Shown one piece after another: positions 1-7,967 of a stretch of DNA of 47,873 bases; position 1 is the stretch's first letter; each line of letters begins with the position of its first letter. Origin of the DNA: Balneola sp. (GTDB lineage: Bacteria > Bacteroidota > Rhodothermia > Balneolales > Balneolaceae); NCBI GenBank assembly GCA_017640785.1, contig JAEPPZ010000014.1, forward strand, positions 1 through 47,873. Reading direction: 5' to 3'. The notes beneath the pieces are model-generated. The model was not told where the DNA came from and did no database searches. It saw only the letters and a list, made by a program, of their open reading frames with translations. The translations under genes and the position numbers were made by a program.

Positions 1-326
1 ATTAGTCGATGTAATGGAGTTCGCGCCAATAATTCTTGTCGGGAGCTTTTGGTACTTTTGGCGGCACAAAAGTACATCGAATAAAGAAGTAGATACTTTT
101 TCTCAGGCTTAGCCTAGCACAAGGGTACCTACTTTTGTCTTGATACAAAAGTAGCAAAAGATCAAGCCAAAGTATTTAAGACGGGTTCACTGATCCTGCG
201 CTGAATAATCCTAAAGGTCATCGTTAATCCTGAGAAAGTTATTACACTCTTCACCTGAAAGGATTATTCCTGCTTCGCAGACGCATCCGGATCACGCTCT
301 CTATCCCGTCTTAAATACTAAGGGCA
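1..326. repeat. Structured intergenic repeat, copy 1 (cut by window edge)
   Basis: No gene is seen in bases 1-375. Most of it is a repeat whose second copy lies at 18698-19050. The core is 171-319: an outer stem of 15 perfectly paired bases (171-185 with 305-319) encloses inner pairings, including GAATAATCCT at 203-212 with AGGATTATTC at 260-269 and CTGCG with CGCAG. Upstream, 121-165 carries the TACTTTTGTCTTGATACAAAAG type of sequence often seen between Bacteroidota genes, and 50-75 is another small palindrome around GTACTTTTG/CAAAAGTAC. The second core has exactly the same length (149 bases). Whether this is a mobile palindrome, a protein-binding site or an RNA structure cannot be told from sequence alone. 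Bases 327-375 show nothing recognisable. Confidence 0.75.
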
Positions 327-375
327 TATGTTTTTTTGAACAATTCATATTAAAACCATTAATGCTAGAGCCAAC

Positions 376-693
376 TCAATACCTAAAACTATCCTTTACT
401 TCGTAGTGTTGAGATCGTTCATCCCATCGTTCTAGCATTTTTTGAGCTGCTTCAGGTACATGAGCGACTTCGTAATCATCCCCAACAAACTGTTTGATGT
501 GTTCCAAAGAATCGAAGTACATAATGGTGATGAATTCAGTTTCATCAGAATGCTCTCGCCGTAAAACCTCGATCTTTCGATAACCTTCCATCTTATAACT
601 TTCGATCTGAGGAATTACCTGCTCGGTAAGAACTTTGTAATAGGCCTCCTCATTTTCAGGAGTGGTCCAGCCATGCCAGATTCGGGCTATCAT
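376..693 (-). CDS. Small antibiotic-biosynthesis-monooxygenase (ABM) fold protein
   Basis: This 105-residue protein resembles the dimeric alpha/beta ABM/NIPSNAP-like ferredoxin-fold family. It opens with MIARIWHGWT, has a helix rich in acidic residues (about 13-37) and a strand TEFITIMYF near 52-60 followed by FDSLEHIKQF, the usual layout of a single-domain ABM protein. Members range from heme-degrading and quinol monooxygenases to proteins of unknown role, so the reaction cannot be assigned. There is no signal peptide or membrane segment, so it should be cytosolic. It lies 80 bases downstream of glutaryl-CoA dehydrogenase on the same strand and may be co-transcribed, although the gap contains a palindrome (703-711/757-765). 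Confidence 0.65.
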   Translation of the reverse strand: MIARIWHGWTTPENEEAYYKVLTEQVIPQIESYKMEGYRKIEVLRREHSDETEFITIMYFDSLEHIKQFVGDDYEVAHVPEAAQKMLERWDERSQHYEVKDSFRY

Positions 694-702
694 CGCGGTG
701 TT

Positions 703-765
703 ATTAGTTAAAAGTTAATTGTTTCAATTACCAAAGAGTTGAATAACTGCTCACGATTAACTAAT
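703..765. repeat. Intergenic inverted repeat downstream of gcdH
   Basis: ATTAGTTAA at 703-711 is matched by TTAACTAAT at 757-765, nine paired bases around a 45-base loop, with further weak pairing (AAAGTTAAT). There is no run of T on the minus-strand side, so a rho-independent terminator is unlikely. It belongs to the series of AT-rich palindromes that occupy the gaps of this gene block. Confidence 0.4.
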
Positions 766-773
766 GACTAGCA

Positions 774-1982
774 TCAATCATTTCCTTTTGGAGTAAACGA
801 CTGAATTCCTGTAATCTCTCTTCCCAAAATTAAACCATGAATGTCGTAAGTACCTTCGTAGGTATTAACGGATTCCAGATTCATTACATGATGGATCACT
901 CTGTAATCACCAACGATACCGTTCCCGCCATGCATGTCACGAGAAATACGAGCGATCTCTAAAGCTCTTCCACAGTTATTTCGTTTAGCAAGAGATGTCA
1001 TGGAAGGATGATCTCTGCCTTCATCTTTAAGTTTCCCCAACCTGAAAGCCAGCATCTGCATATTAGTAATATCTGTGAGCATATTCGCCAGCTTTGTTTG
1101 GATCAATTGGTTTGCAGCCAGTGGTTTTCCAAACTGCTTGCGATCTAAAGTATATTGACGTGCTCGTTGGTAACAAAATTCAGCGGCGCCAATGGTTCCC
1201 CAGGCAATTCCGTAACGAGCAGAATTCAGACACATAAATGGACCTTTCAACCCTTTGATATCCGGGAATACATTTTCTTCAGGGATGAACACATCATCAA
1301 AAACTAATTCACCGGTTTCAGAAGCACGTAAACTCATTTTGAATTTGGTGTGTGGAGCAGAAAATCCCTCCATTCCTTTTTCCACCAAAAATCCCCGGAT
1401 TACGCCTTCATCATCTTTGTTCTCCTTAGCTTTTGCCCAAACAACGGCTACATCGGCAATAGGAGAATTTGTGATCCACATCTTTGCACCGTTCATGATC
1501 CAGCCACCATCTGTTTTAACAGCAGTGGTAACCATAGATCCGGGGTCAGAGCCGTGATCGGGTTCAGTAAGACCAAAGCAACCAATGATCTCTCCGGAAG
1601 CCAGCTTAGGTAAAAATCGTTGTTTCTGATCTTCAGTTCCGAAAGTAGAAATCGGATACATCACCAACGAAGATTGTACACTCATGAATGAACGGTAACC
1701 CGAATCCACTCGCTCTACTTCACGGGCAATAAGACCATAAGCTGTATAGCTGGCATCAGAACCACCATATTCCTCAGGAATGGTAACACCAAGTAAGCCC
1801 ATCTCGCCCATCTCTTTGGCGATTTCGCGATCAAAATATTCTTCGGTATTTCCTTTGAGGGCACGAGGTTCTAATTTGCTTTGAGCGTAATCCCGTGCGG
1901 TTTCCATGATCAAACGATCTTCTTCGTTTAGATCAGATTCAAAAAGAAGTGCGTCGTCGATGTTGAATAGGTTCTTTGCCAT
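774..1982 (-). CDS. gcdH: Glutaryl-CoA dehydrogenase (acyl-CoA dehydrogenase family)
   Basis: This 402-residue FAD enzyme should oxidise and decarboxylate glutaryl-CoA to crotonyl-CoA, a late step in lysine and tryptophan breakdown, passing electrons to ETF. Diagnostic stretches are [15 protein letters not shown] (about 134-148), the arginine/serine pair in [10 protein letters not shown] (Arg97 and Ser101, equivalent to the pair that contacts the glutaryl carboxylate in the human enzyme), [15 protein letters not shown], and [11 protein letters not shown] with the catalytic base Glu376. Length matches the mature family. The start [10 protein letters not shown] is the only sensible ATG. Its electron acceptor genes, etfA and etfB, lie 5-7 kb upstream on the same strand. 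I am confident of the family and fairly confident of the substrate. Confidence 0.9.
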   Translation of the reverse strand: MAKNLFNIDDALLFESDLNEEDRLIMETARDYAQSKLEPRALKGNTEEYFDREIAKEMGEMGLLGVTIPEEYGGSDASYTAYGLIAREVERVDSGYRSFMSVQSSLVMYPISTFGTEDQKQRFLPKLASGEIIGCFGLTEPDHGSDPGSMVTTAVKTDGGWIMNGAKMWITNSPIADVAVVWAKAKENKDDEGVIRGFLVEKGMEGFSAPHTKFKMSLRASETGELVFDDVFIPEENVFPDIKGLKGPFMCLNSARYGIAWGTIGAAEFCYQRARQYTLDRKQFGKPLAANQLIQTKLANMLTDITNMQMLAFRLGKLKDEGRDHPSMTSLAKRNNCGRALEIARISRDMHGGNGIVGDYRVIHHVMNLESVNTYEGTYDIHGLILGREITGIQSFTPKGND

Positions 1983-1995
1983 GAAGCGTAAAGAC

Positions 1996-2040
1996 TGAGT
2001 TTTAAATTATGACTTTATTTTCGCCATAATTTAAAACTCA
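1996..2040. repeat. Perfect 16-base inverted repeat upstream of gcdH
   Basis: TGAGTTTTAAATTATG at 1996-2011 is the exact reverse complement of CATAATTTAAAACTCA at 2025-2040, around a 13-base loop. The hairpin sits 14 bases before the gcdH start codon, so in RNA it would lie in the 5' leader. There is no T-tract on the minus strand, which argues against a classical terminator. It resembles the palindromes in the other gaps of this block. Confidence 0.6.
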
Positions 2041-2106
2041 TAATTCAACATTTATAATTATTTCTTCAGGAAAGCGTCTTTTTTAATTTGGTTGTCAAAG
2101 GTTTCT

Positions 2107-3231
2107 TTATTCAGCTTTAGAAAGCTTAAACTTTTTTACATGAGGGTAGGGGGAGAAATTTATTGAATATACAAATCCCTCCGAATCAGAATGAGAGAAT
2201 AATCCCAGTTCTTGATTTATAAATTCATCTGATTCAATCGAATACAAAAGTAGAAAATCCTGATCATAAATATCAATTGTATTTCGAAATTCTGCCCTGA
2301 TATTTTTGCCTGAATTTAAGTCTTTCATATACTGATCCGGATCATTAATATTTGTTGGCCAGGCAGCAGTTGCGATAAAAAAGTCATTTCCTGCTTTTAG
2401 AATTGGATTCAAACCACCCATGCTTCCGATTGCTCTTCCTTTATCATTTTGAAAGAAGCCGGCTCTCACTATTTTGTCAAAATCTCTGGTTAGTTTTTTA
2501 GATTTAGTGCTTTTAATGTTATAAAAGGAGTAGGAATATTCAGACATGCCTGCTACAACCAATTGATCTTCCAAAATGGAAACATTAGAAAACCAACTCA
2601 TTCCTTGTGGAATATTCAGCTCGCCAGTTAAATCAACAATAAAAGAGGATGAAATACTATCGGGATTATCAGGATTAATGAAAAAGAATTCTTTTGCAAA
2701 TGAGCCGGATATACTTCTGCTTACAACCATTTTGTTTTCCATAAATCCATGAATGTTAACTCCTTTCAATTTTTCATTATTGACACTTAAGGTTTTCAGG
2801 AATTCTCCATTTAAATTAAAAAGATCAATACGAGAACGGGCAATATTGGAGATATAAATCGTCAGTTTTCCATCCCATATCATATTCCATGCATTTTCGA
2901 AATCACCCGGACCTCGACCTTTCGAACCGGTTACCCATCTTACTTTTCCATTTTTGTCAAAGGAAATTAGTTTTGATAACCGATCATCAAGTACATACAA
3001 ATTCTGATTATTGTCTGTGAACATTGCAGTGATGCCCCCAATCAATTCTTTGCTCGTGGCGTCCTCACTTCCGAATGCTTGAATTAATTCAAATTCAACA
3101 GGAGAGTTTTCTCGCTCTTGCCATATTCCGTATTCAGGATTATAGATTTGGTTTTCTTCAGGTGTATTTTTATCAGAAGAACAGCTTAGTATAAAGCCAT
3201 ATAGTAGAAATAGAGTTAAGAAATTTTTCAT
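2107..3231 (-). CDS. Six-bladed beta-propeller lipoprotein
   Basis: I place the start at 3231, giving 374 residues, because translation from there begins MKNFLTLFLLYGFILSC, a lysine followed by a hydrophobic run and a lipobox whose cysteine (about residue 17) would be lipidated. A start further upstream would put 14 extra residues before the signal peptide. The rest has NHL/6-bladed propeller features: repeated units such as NNQNLYVLDDRLSKLISFDKNG and the GRGPGDF motif typical of a large family of Bacteroidota propeller lipoproteins. The family is probably extracytoplasmic, but its ligand is unknown. The gene lies between two acyl-CoA dehydrogenases without obvious functional relation, and looks like an insertion into a catabolic block. 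Confidence 0.8.
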   Translation of the reverse strand: MKNFLTLFLLYGFILSCSSDKNTPEENQIYNPEYGIWQERENSPVEFELIQAFGSEDATSKELIGGITAMFTDNNQNLYVLDDRLSKLISFDKNGKVRWVTGSKGRGPGDFENAWNMIWDGKLTIYISNIARSRIDLFNLNGEFLKTLSVNNEKLKGVNIHGFMENKMVVSRSISGSFAKEFFFINPDNPDSISSSFIVDLTGELNIPQGMSWFSNVSILEDQLVVAGMSEYSYSFYNIKSTKSKKLTRDFDKIVRAGFFQNDKGRAIGSMGGLNPILKAGNDFFIATAAWPTNINDPDQYMKDLNSGKNIRAEFRNTIDIYDQDFLLLYSIESDEFINQELGLFSHSDSEGFVYSINFSPYPHVKKFKLSKAE

Positions 3232-3285
3232 AGTAGAACTTAAATATATCACCGATTTTAAGTTCAATATCATAAAATAAGTTCA

Positions 3286-3323
3286 ATAAAAAAAAGCTCA
3301 TAACTGTTAGGCTATGAGCTTTT
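3286..3323 (-). terminator. Rho-independent terminator of the etf-acyl-CoA dehydrogenase operon
   Basis: Read on the minus strand, AAAAGCTCATA, a 10-base loop, and TATGAGCTTTT form an 11-base-pair stem followed by further T residues (plus-strand A-run at 3285-3295). It begins about 20 bases after the stop codon of the acyl-CoA dehydrogenase, so it likely ends the operon that starts at etfB. Confidence 0.85.
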
Positions 3324-3342
3324 ATAAAAATGGTTTCAGAAA

Positions 3343-4515
3343 TTATGCGAGCGTTTTCTTTAACTCTCGTGCAATCACCAATCTCTGAACTTCGGAAGTA
3401 CCTTCACCGATGGTCATTAGTTTTGCGTCACGTAAGAATCTTTCCACATGGTACTCTTTAGTGTAACCGTATCCGCCATGAATTTGAATGGATTCCAAAG
3501 CAGCACGAACAGATAGTTCTGAAGCAAATAACTTAGCCATGGAAGCTTCAATTGTGTAAGGCTTGCCTTTATCTTTTAAAACGGCTGCTCTTAACACAAG
3601 TAATCTTGCCGCTTCGATCTCAGTAGCCATATCTACGATCTTTCCTTCCATGTACTGAAAGTTTCCGATAGCAGTTCCAAACTGTTTTCTCTCCATAGAA
3701 TATTTGAGAGCTTCTTCATAAGCGCCACGAGCGATTCCAACAGAAAGTGCAGCGATACCAACACGACCGCCATCCAGAACTTTCATTGTGTCAACGAATC
3801 CCATTCCTTCTTCTCCTAGGAGATTTTCAGCAGGAACTTTCACATTTTCGAAAACCACTTCTGTTGTGTCAGATGAATTCATTCCCAACTTATGCATTCC
3901 CGGTCCCGGATTCACTCCGTCCCATTTTCCTTCTACGATGAATGCACTAATTCCTTTAGTTCCTTTAGATGGATCAGTTTTAGCCAGAACAATGTAAATA
4001 TCTCCAACAGAACCCTGAGTTATAAAGATCTTTGAACCATTAATGATATAATGATCTCCATCTTTAATTGCGGTTGTTTTCATTCCTGAAGCATCAGAAC
4101 CAGAACCGGGTTCCGTTAAACACCAAGCTGCCAATTGCTCACCAGAAGTAAGAGCAGGCATATACTTCAATTTCTGTTCATGAGAGCCTGCAACAGCGAT
4201 ATGTCCGGTTCCCAATGAAGTATGAGAAGCTACGGTTAAAGCCAAAGAAGCATCCCAGCGAGCAATTTCTTCTAAAGCGAGGCAAAAGCTTACTACATCA
4301 AATCCACCACCACCATATTGTTCTTCGTGATAGATGCCAAGCATTCCAAGTTCACCCAATTGTTTAACAATCTCAAGAGGAAATTCTTTGCTGTTATCTC
4401 TTTCCATCACCGTGTCTGCGACGTTGCGTTCTACGAATTCTTTTACGCTGTCGCGAATCATTTTTTGGTCTTCAGTGAGGTCAAATGAGAGCTCTCTTTC
4501 TAGTACAGTATCCAT
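3343..4515 (-). CDS. Short-chain/branched-chain type acyl-CoA dehydrogenase
   Basis: This 390-residue flavoprotein oxidises an acyl-CoA to the trans-2-enoyl-CoA and hands electrons to ETF. It has the FAD-contact signature [14 protein letters not shown] (about 131-144), the second family signature near the C-terminus ([20 protein letters not shown]), and the catalytic Glu371 in [12 protein letters not shown], the position used by butyryl- and short/medium-chain enzymes. Isovaleryl and long-chain enzymes carry the base on a different helix. Exact chain length cannot be read from sequence. It is the last gene of the etfB-etfA-fixC-fixX run and ends at a strong terminator, which supports a direct electron-transfer partnership. 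Confidence 0.88.
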   Translation of the reverse strand: MDTVLERELSFDLTEDQKMIRDSVKEFVERNVADTVMERDNSKEFPLEIVKQLGELGMLGIYHEEQYGGGGFDVVSFCLALEEIARWDASLALTVASHTSLGTGHIAVAGSHEQKLKYMPALTSGEQLAAWCLTEPGSGSDASGMKTTAIKDGDHYIINGSKIFITQGSVGDIYIVLAKTDPSKGTKGISAFIVEGKWDGVNPGPGMHKLGMNSSDTTEVVFENVKVPAENLLGEEGMGFVDTMKVLDGGRVGIAALSVGIARGAYEEALKYSMERKQFGTAIGNFQYMEGKIVDMATEIEAARLLVLRAAVLKDKGKPYTIEASMAKLFASELSVRAALESIQIHGGYGYTKEYHVERFLRDAKLMTIGEGTSEVQRLVIARELKKTLA

Positions 4516-4623
4516 CTTTTTGAAAAGTCTTTAGTTATTGAAAAATCTTGTTGGAAACGCTTCCATAAAATAACGTTTTTGCGTACCAATTTCGTCTAAG
4601 AATGTGTAAAAAATTTATTATAT

Positions 4624-4710
4624 GGTGTGATAGTGCTAGGGTGTTATAGTGTTGCGATTGTACAAAAGTGAGTTCGCAACACTATAACACCATCACACCC
4701 TAATACTATA
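4624..4710. repeat. Long inverted repeat between fixX and the acyl-CoA dehydrogenase gene
   Basis: GGTGTTATAGTGTTGCGA at 4640-4657 pairs perfectly over 18 bases with 4674-4691 around a 16-base loop. Pairing continues imperfectly outward (GGTGTGATAG near 4624 with ATCACACCCTA near 4692). One arm is G/T-rich with a GTGTTATAGTG period. In the operon mRNA it would form a stable hairpin between fixX and the dehydrogenase and could act in processing or differential expression. There is no T-tract. Confidence 0.65.
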
Positions 4711-4714
4711 TTTT

Positions 4715-5017
4715 TTATCCAAAATTCCAGGTTACGCCACGGCCAATTTCAGGGTCAGGATAATTCCAATCCACAGCACCCTGATCGCAGGCATACATAC
4801 AAGTTCCACATTCGATGCAGTCTTCGACTTGAAAATGAACTTTCCCGGCTTCATCCATCGTGTAGCAATTAGCAGGACAAACCCATGTTGTACATTTATG
4901 AGGACAAGTTGAGTTGCAAATATCTGTATCAACAATGATATGAGGTTTGATCTCAGATTTAGCTTGATTTCGGTAACTGACAAGTCCGAGTCGTTCTGGA
5001 AGGCTTAGTAGTTTCAT
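4715..5017 (-). CDS. fixX: FixX-like ferredoxin, Fe-S subunit of ETF:quinone oxidoreductase
   Basis: This 100-residue protein matches the FixX family: the C-terminal ferredoxin domain of ETF:ubiquinone oxidoreductase as a separate polypeptide. It has CPANCYTMDEAG and then CIECGTCMYAC, which together supply the 4Fe-4S ligands, followed by the usual WNYP...GVTWNFG ending. An additional CNSTCPHKC stretch precedes the cluster motif. The likely partner is FixC, encoded just upstream. In most aerobic bacteria the two parts are fused in one polypeptide of roughly 550-600 residues, so the split form is notable. It acts at the membrane, relaying electrons from ETF through FixC towards menaquinone, or to ferredoxin-level acceptors if the complex bifurcates. 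Confidence 0.88.
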   Translation of the reverse strand: MKLLSLPERLGLVSYRNQAKSEIKPHIIVDTDICNSTCPHKCTTWVCPANCYTMDEAGKVHFQVEDCIECGTCMYACDQGAVDWNYPDPEIGRGVTWNFG

Positions 5018-5026
5018 GATTCGAAA

Positions 5027-5451
5027 GTGAAAAGTGAAAAAGGTAAAAGTGAAATGTAAACGAAAAAAAGTGTTGTCATTGCATCATTTTTGAAAGCATT
5101 GCAAATACTTGGTTTGAAAGATCCGAAAGATGATCGATATCTTTTTCATTTAGATAATTAAGCGTTAACGCTATTTCAATTTGTGTATCAACCTCAACAA
5201 GTGAGGAACGAGCTATTTGAAGAAATCTTTTGCGCTCAGCATTAGATGAACGTGCAGAACCTTCTGAAATATTAGAAGGTATAGAAACAGCCGCTCTTCT
5301 GAGTTGGCTTATTAATCCAAAATTTTTTGAAGATGGAAAAGTGTTAGTGAGCTTATAGATTTCACTAACCAATTCAATACTGGATTTATATACATTCAGT
5401 TTTTTATGGTTTAGCTTAATCATCTTTTCACCTCTCACTTTTACCTTTTCC
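5027..5451 (-). mobile_element. Candidate S23/IVP element bounded by inverted repeats, between fixC and fixX
   Basis: The four-helix-bundle gene at 5076-5423 is flanked by inverted repeats: 5036-5052 and the reverse complement of 5435-5451 agree at 16 of 17 positions (common core AAAAGGTAAAAGTGA). Both sides also carry GTGAAAAG copies. The whole insert fills the gap between fixC and fixX, which belong together. There is no transposase and I see no clear target duplication, so calling it an element is inference from position and symmetry, and from the second similar case at 25.1 kb. Confidence 0.4.
5076..5423 (-). CDS. Four-helix-bundle protein of the S23/IVP family
   Basis: From the ATG at 5423 this is 115 residues. 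That start is preferred over a GTG 15 bases upstream because the protein then begins MIKLNHKKLNVYKSS, the normal N-terminus, and GAGGTG stands just before it. Family marks are QLRRAAVSIPSNISEGSA (about 43-60), then FLQIARSSLVEVDTQIEIA and a C-terminal helix ending in a methionine-rich FAMLSKMMQ. Relatives form pentameric helical bundles. They were first found in intervening sequences of 23S rRNA genes, and Avd of diversity-generating retroelements is related. No reverse transcriptase or variable repeat is present here. The cellular role is unknown. It splits fixC from fixX and is framed by inverted repeats. Confidence 0.85.
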   Translation of the reverse strand: MIKLNHKKLNVYKSSIELVSEIYKLTNTFPSSKNFGLISQLRRAAVSIPSNISEGSARSSNAERKRFLQIARSSLVEVDTQIEIALTLNYLNEKDIDHLSDLSNQVFAMLSKMMQ

Positions 5452-5452
5452 C

Positions 5453-6778
5453 TTACAGAGATTTCCTCGCTTTAAATCCTAATTTTGCTAGTTCCCAGAG
5501 AGATGAATGTCTTTTGATGGCTCCAAGTAACATCTTCTCGGATTTTGGAGTTGGTTCATTTTTGATACTGAAGAATTGTCTTCCGAAATCACATACTAAG
5601 TTTGGTACTTTATTCTGCATCACATCAGTGTGTAATAAATGAACAGCATCCTGGAAACCTTTGATGTCTTTCATAACATAGCTGTCATCCATCTTTTTGC
5701 GATATTCTTTTAAGGTAGCAGAGGTATAATCGTTTTTAGCTTTTGCTTCTACAATTGTTTCTGCAGCCAGAATTCCTGATCGCATTGCGTAATCCATTCC
5801 CTGAATCGCTTTTCCGGCATTCATCAACAAATTCGCAGCTTCGCCAACCAGTAAAATTCCATCTTTATATAATTCTTTAGGCATCACTCTGGAATCACCG
5901 GATGAAACAACATGAGCAGAATATTCCACTACTTCACCACCTTTGATGGCGTCAGCAATGGTAGGATGTTGTTTGAAATGATTTAGAACATCATATGGCT
6001 TTTGCTTCTTTTCACGAAGGTCTTTTAATCCCAGAACCAATCCAAGAGAAATGGTGTCGCGGTTTGTATATAAGAATCCTCCGCCTTCGATACCGTTAGT
6101 AGCCCATCCTACAAATTCGTTACTCATTCCGCTTAATCCATTAAGCTGGAAGCGGTCTTCCAATACTTTTTGGTCGAAACGAATAATCTCTTTAATTCCT
6201 GTAAGCATATGATCAGCTGGAACATATTTATCTTGTAGTCCAACCTGACGAGTGAGCAGATTATTTACACCCTCAGCGATAATTACAGAATCAGCAAAAA
6301 ACTCATCTTCACCGGTTTTGATACCGATTGCTTTATCATTCTCCATGATCACTTCATCCACCTTAATATCCGTGGCAATGAATGAATCCATGGCAAAATC
6401 ACTGGCGTCAATAGCTTCCTGAACTTTTCCGGCTAACCAGTTATCAAACTTTGAACGAAGAACAACAACTCCTGTATAAGGCTTTTCGTTGAAGTGTGAA
6501 GATTTAAAATCCAAAGAAAATGATGACTGTTCATCCATGAACGTAAGACGGCGATGGTTTATAAATCTATCCCAACCTCCGTCTTCCTCTTCCCAATAAT
6601 TTGGAACGAGTTTATTCAGATCACTTCCCCAAAGAACTCCACCGGACACATTTTTTGATCCCGGAAATTCTCCTTTTTCGATGAGAAGGAACTTCATGTT
6701 ATTTCGGGCTAATGTCATTGCAGCGGCAAGGCCGGCAACTCCACCTCCGATTACGATACAGTCAAATTTGTCTTCCAT
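5453..6778 (-). CDS. fixC: FixC-like ETF:quinone oxidoreductase flavoprotein
   Basis: This 441-residue FAD protein begins with the dinucleotide-binding motif IVIGGGVAGLAAAM (about 9-22) and keeps the FixC/ETF-QO landmarks: VSGGVLWG, the FVGWATNGIEGGGFLYTNRD stretch, and LLVGEAANLLMNAGKAIQGM, where the second FAD-contact GEAA lies. It ends about where ETF-QO would continue into the ferredoxin domain, which here is FixX. It should take electrons from EtfAB and deliver them to the quinone pool at the inner face of the membrane. The start is the only ATG before the FAD motif. It lies between etfA and the S23/IVP insert. Confidence 0.88.
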   Translation of the reverse strand: MEDKFDCIVIGGGVAGLAAAMTLARNNMKFLLIEKGEFPGSKNVSGGVLWGSDLNKLVPNYWEEEDGGWDRFINHRRLTFMDEQSSFSLDFKSSHFNEKPYTGVVVLRSKFDNWLAGKVQEAIDASDFAMDSFIATDIKVDEVIMENDKAIGIKTGEDEFFADSVIIAEGVNNLLTRQVGLQDKYVPADHMLTGIKEIIRFDQKVLEDRFQLNGLSGMSNEFVGWATNGIEGGGFLYTNRDTISLGLVLGLKDLREKKQKPYDVLNHFKQHPTIADAIKGGEVVEYSAHVVSSGDSRVMPKELYKDGILLVGEAANLLMNAGKAIQGMDYAMRSGILAAETIVEAKAKNDYTSATLKEYRKKMDDSYVMKDIKGFQDAVHLLHTDVMQNKVPNLVCDFGRQFFSIKNEPTPKSEKMLLGAIKRHSSLWELAKLGFKARKSL

Positions 6779-6783
6779 TAAAA

Positions 6784-6871
6784 ATTAGTTTTGAGTGAAA
6801 AGTTTTGAGTGTTTAGTTGAAGTTAAATTGCAAAATAACTCTAAACTTAACACTTATAACTCAACACTAAT
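6784..6871. repeat. Imperfect palindrome between etfA and fixC
   Basis: ATTAGTTTTGAGT at 6784-6796 faces ACTCAACACTAAT at 6859-6871 (12 of 13 paired), with further inner pairing such as GTTTAG near 6811 and CTAAAC at 6841-6846. It fills essentially the whole gap and touches the etfA stop codon. It looks like the other gap palindromes of this operon. Confidence 0.5.
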
Positions 6872-7845
6872 TAGCTTTTAATTTTCTTTATTTCTTCGAT
6901 GAATGGTGGGAGCACTTTGTATAAGTCTCCAACAATTCCGTAATCCGCAACTTCAAAAATCGGTGCGTCCGGATCTTTATTGATCGCTACAATTACCTTA
7001 CTGTTTGCCATTCCAGCAACGTGTTGAATTGCTCCTGATATACCAACGGCAATATAAAGTTGAGGAGAAACTACTTTTCCTGTTTGACCAATTTGCAAAC
7101 TAGGATCGTACACTCCGGATTCAGTAAGTGCTCTTGAAGCACCAATTCCTGCTTTAAGTACAGAAGCCAATTCTGAGATCAATGCTTTCCCATCTTCGTC
7201 TTTAACCCCACGACCTGCTGCAACAATAGCTTCAGCTTCGTTCAAGTCAATGGTATCTCCCGAAGCAGAAATGATTTCGCGAAGAGTTGATTTCATTTCA
7301 GAATCATCCATGCTGAAGTCTATGTTTACAACTTCTGCAGATTCAGGGGATTCATTTAGATCGTAAGAACCGGAACGAACGGAAACCAAAACTTTATCAG
7401 ATTTAGCTTCGGTGTTGTTCATGATCTTAGCTGCCATTACAGGTCGTTTTGCTTTTACTCCGCCATCGATCAATTCGAAGGAAGCCACATCAGCAATAAC
7501 CGCAGCATTTTGGTTAGCAGCCAAAGCTCCCAAAATGTCTTTGGTGCCCTCTGTGGATGCAAAAGCAAAAACAGATGGGTTTACAGAATTCATCACATTT
7601 GCCAAAGCTTTAAGTAATGGTGTATTCATGTGGTTTTTAAAGATCGGGTCTTCCACAACATGGACTTTAGAAGCTCCGTATTTTTGAATGCCATCCACAA
7701 AAGAAGAAGCGTTTGCATCAATAACAACAGCTTCACATGAAGCGCCTGATGCATCAGCCAATGATTTACAATGTGATAATACTTCCAGAGAAGATCGCTT
7801 TAATTTTCCGTCTGAAATTGCGATGTAAGTTAAAATCGTGCTCAT
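6871..7845 (-). CDS. etfA: Electron transfer flavoprotein alpha subunit
   Basis: This FAD-binding subunit of ETF accepts electrons from acyl-CoA dehydrogenases. I set the start at the ATG ending at 7845 (324 residues, MSTILTYIAISDGKLK); a longer reading would add 29 residues encoded by the intergenic palindrome and is not credible. The C-terminal domain carries the classical FAD site: VAAGRGVKDEDGKAL, then GQTGKVVSPQLYIAVGISGA from about residue 253, and the closing INKDPDAPIFEVADYGIVGD. The N-terminal domain is the usual alpha/beta ETF fold with ASTEGTKDILG. It follows etfB after a 122-base gap containing a palindromic repeat. Confidence 0.93.
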   Translation of the reverse strand: MSTILTYIAISDGKLKRSSLEVLSHCKSLADASGASCEAVVIDANASSFVDGIQKYGASKVHVVEDPIFKNHMNTPLLKALANVMNSVNPSVFAFASTEGTKDILGALAANQNAAVIADVASFELIDGGVKAKRPVMAAKIMNNTEAKSDKVLVSVRSGSYDLNESPESAEVVNIDFSMDDSEMKSTLREIISASGDTIDLNEAEAIVAAGRGVKDEDGKALISELASVLKAGIGASRALTESGVYDPSLQIGQTGKVVSPQLYIAVGISGAIQHVAGMANSKVIVAINKDPDAPIFEVADYGIVGDLYKVLPPFIEEIKKIKS

Positions 7846-7860
7846 TTGTAATGTGTTATG

Positions 7861-7950
7861 TTTGTCATTTCGAACGAATGTGAGAAATCTAAAGATATAC
7901 TTAATAACTAATTTTAGATTTCTCAGGTGCAAGACCTTCGAAATGACAAA
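7861..7950. repeat. Double-stem palindromic repeat between etfB and etfA
   Basis: Two nested perfect stems are visible: TTTGTCATTTCGAA (7861-7874) with TTCGAAATGACAAA (7937-7950), and GAGAAATCTAAA (7882-7893) with TTTAGATTTCTC (7913-7924). This TCATTTCGAACGAATGTGAGAAATCT type of sequence is a widespread REP-like intergenic repeat in Bacteroidota genomes. Here it lies inside an operon and would fold in the etfB-etfA mRNA. Confidence 0.75.
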
Positions 7951-7967
7951 GGATTATAATTTCTTAT

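Noticed and set aside
1996-2040. Rho-independent terminator for the lipoprotein gene
   Set aside because: The stem is perfect but AT-rich and has no T-run on the minus strand; it also sits only 14 bases before the gcdH start codon.
5076-5423. Avd-like accessory protein of a diversity-generating retroelement
   Set aside because: The fold family is related, but there is no reverse transcriptase, template repeat or variable repeat in the window.
7846-7932. 29-residue N-terminal extension of EtfA
   Set aside because: It would be encoded by the REP-like palindrome; homologues begin at the internal ATG (7845), which gives the normal N-terminus.
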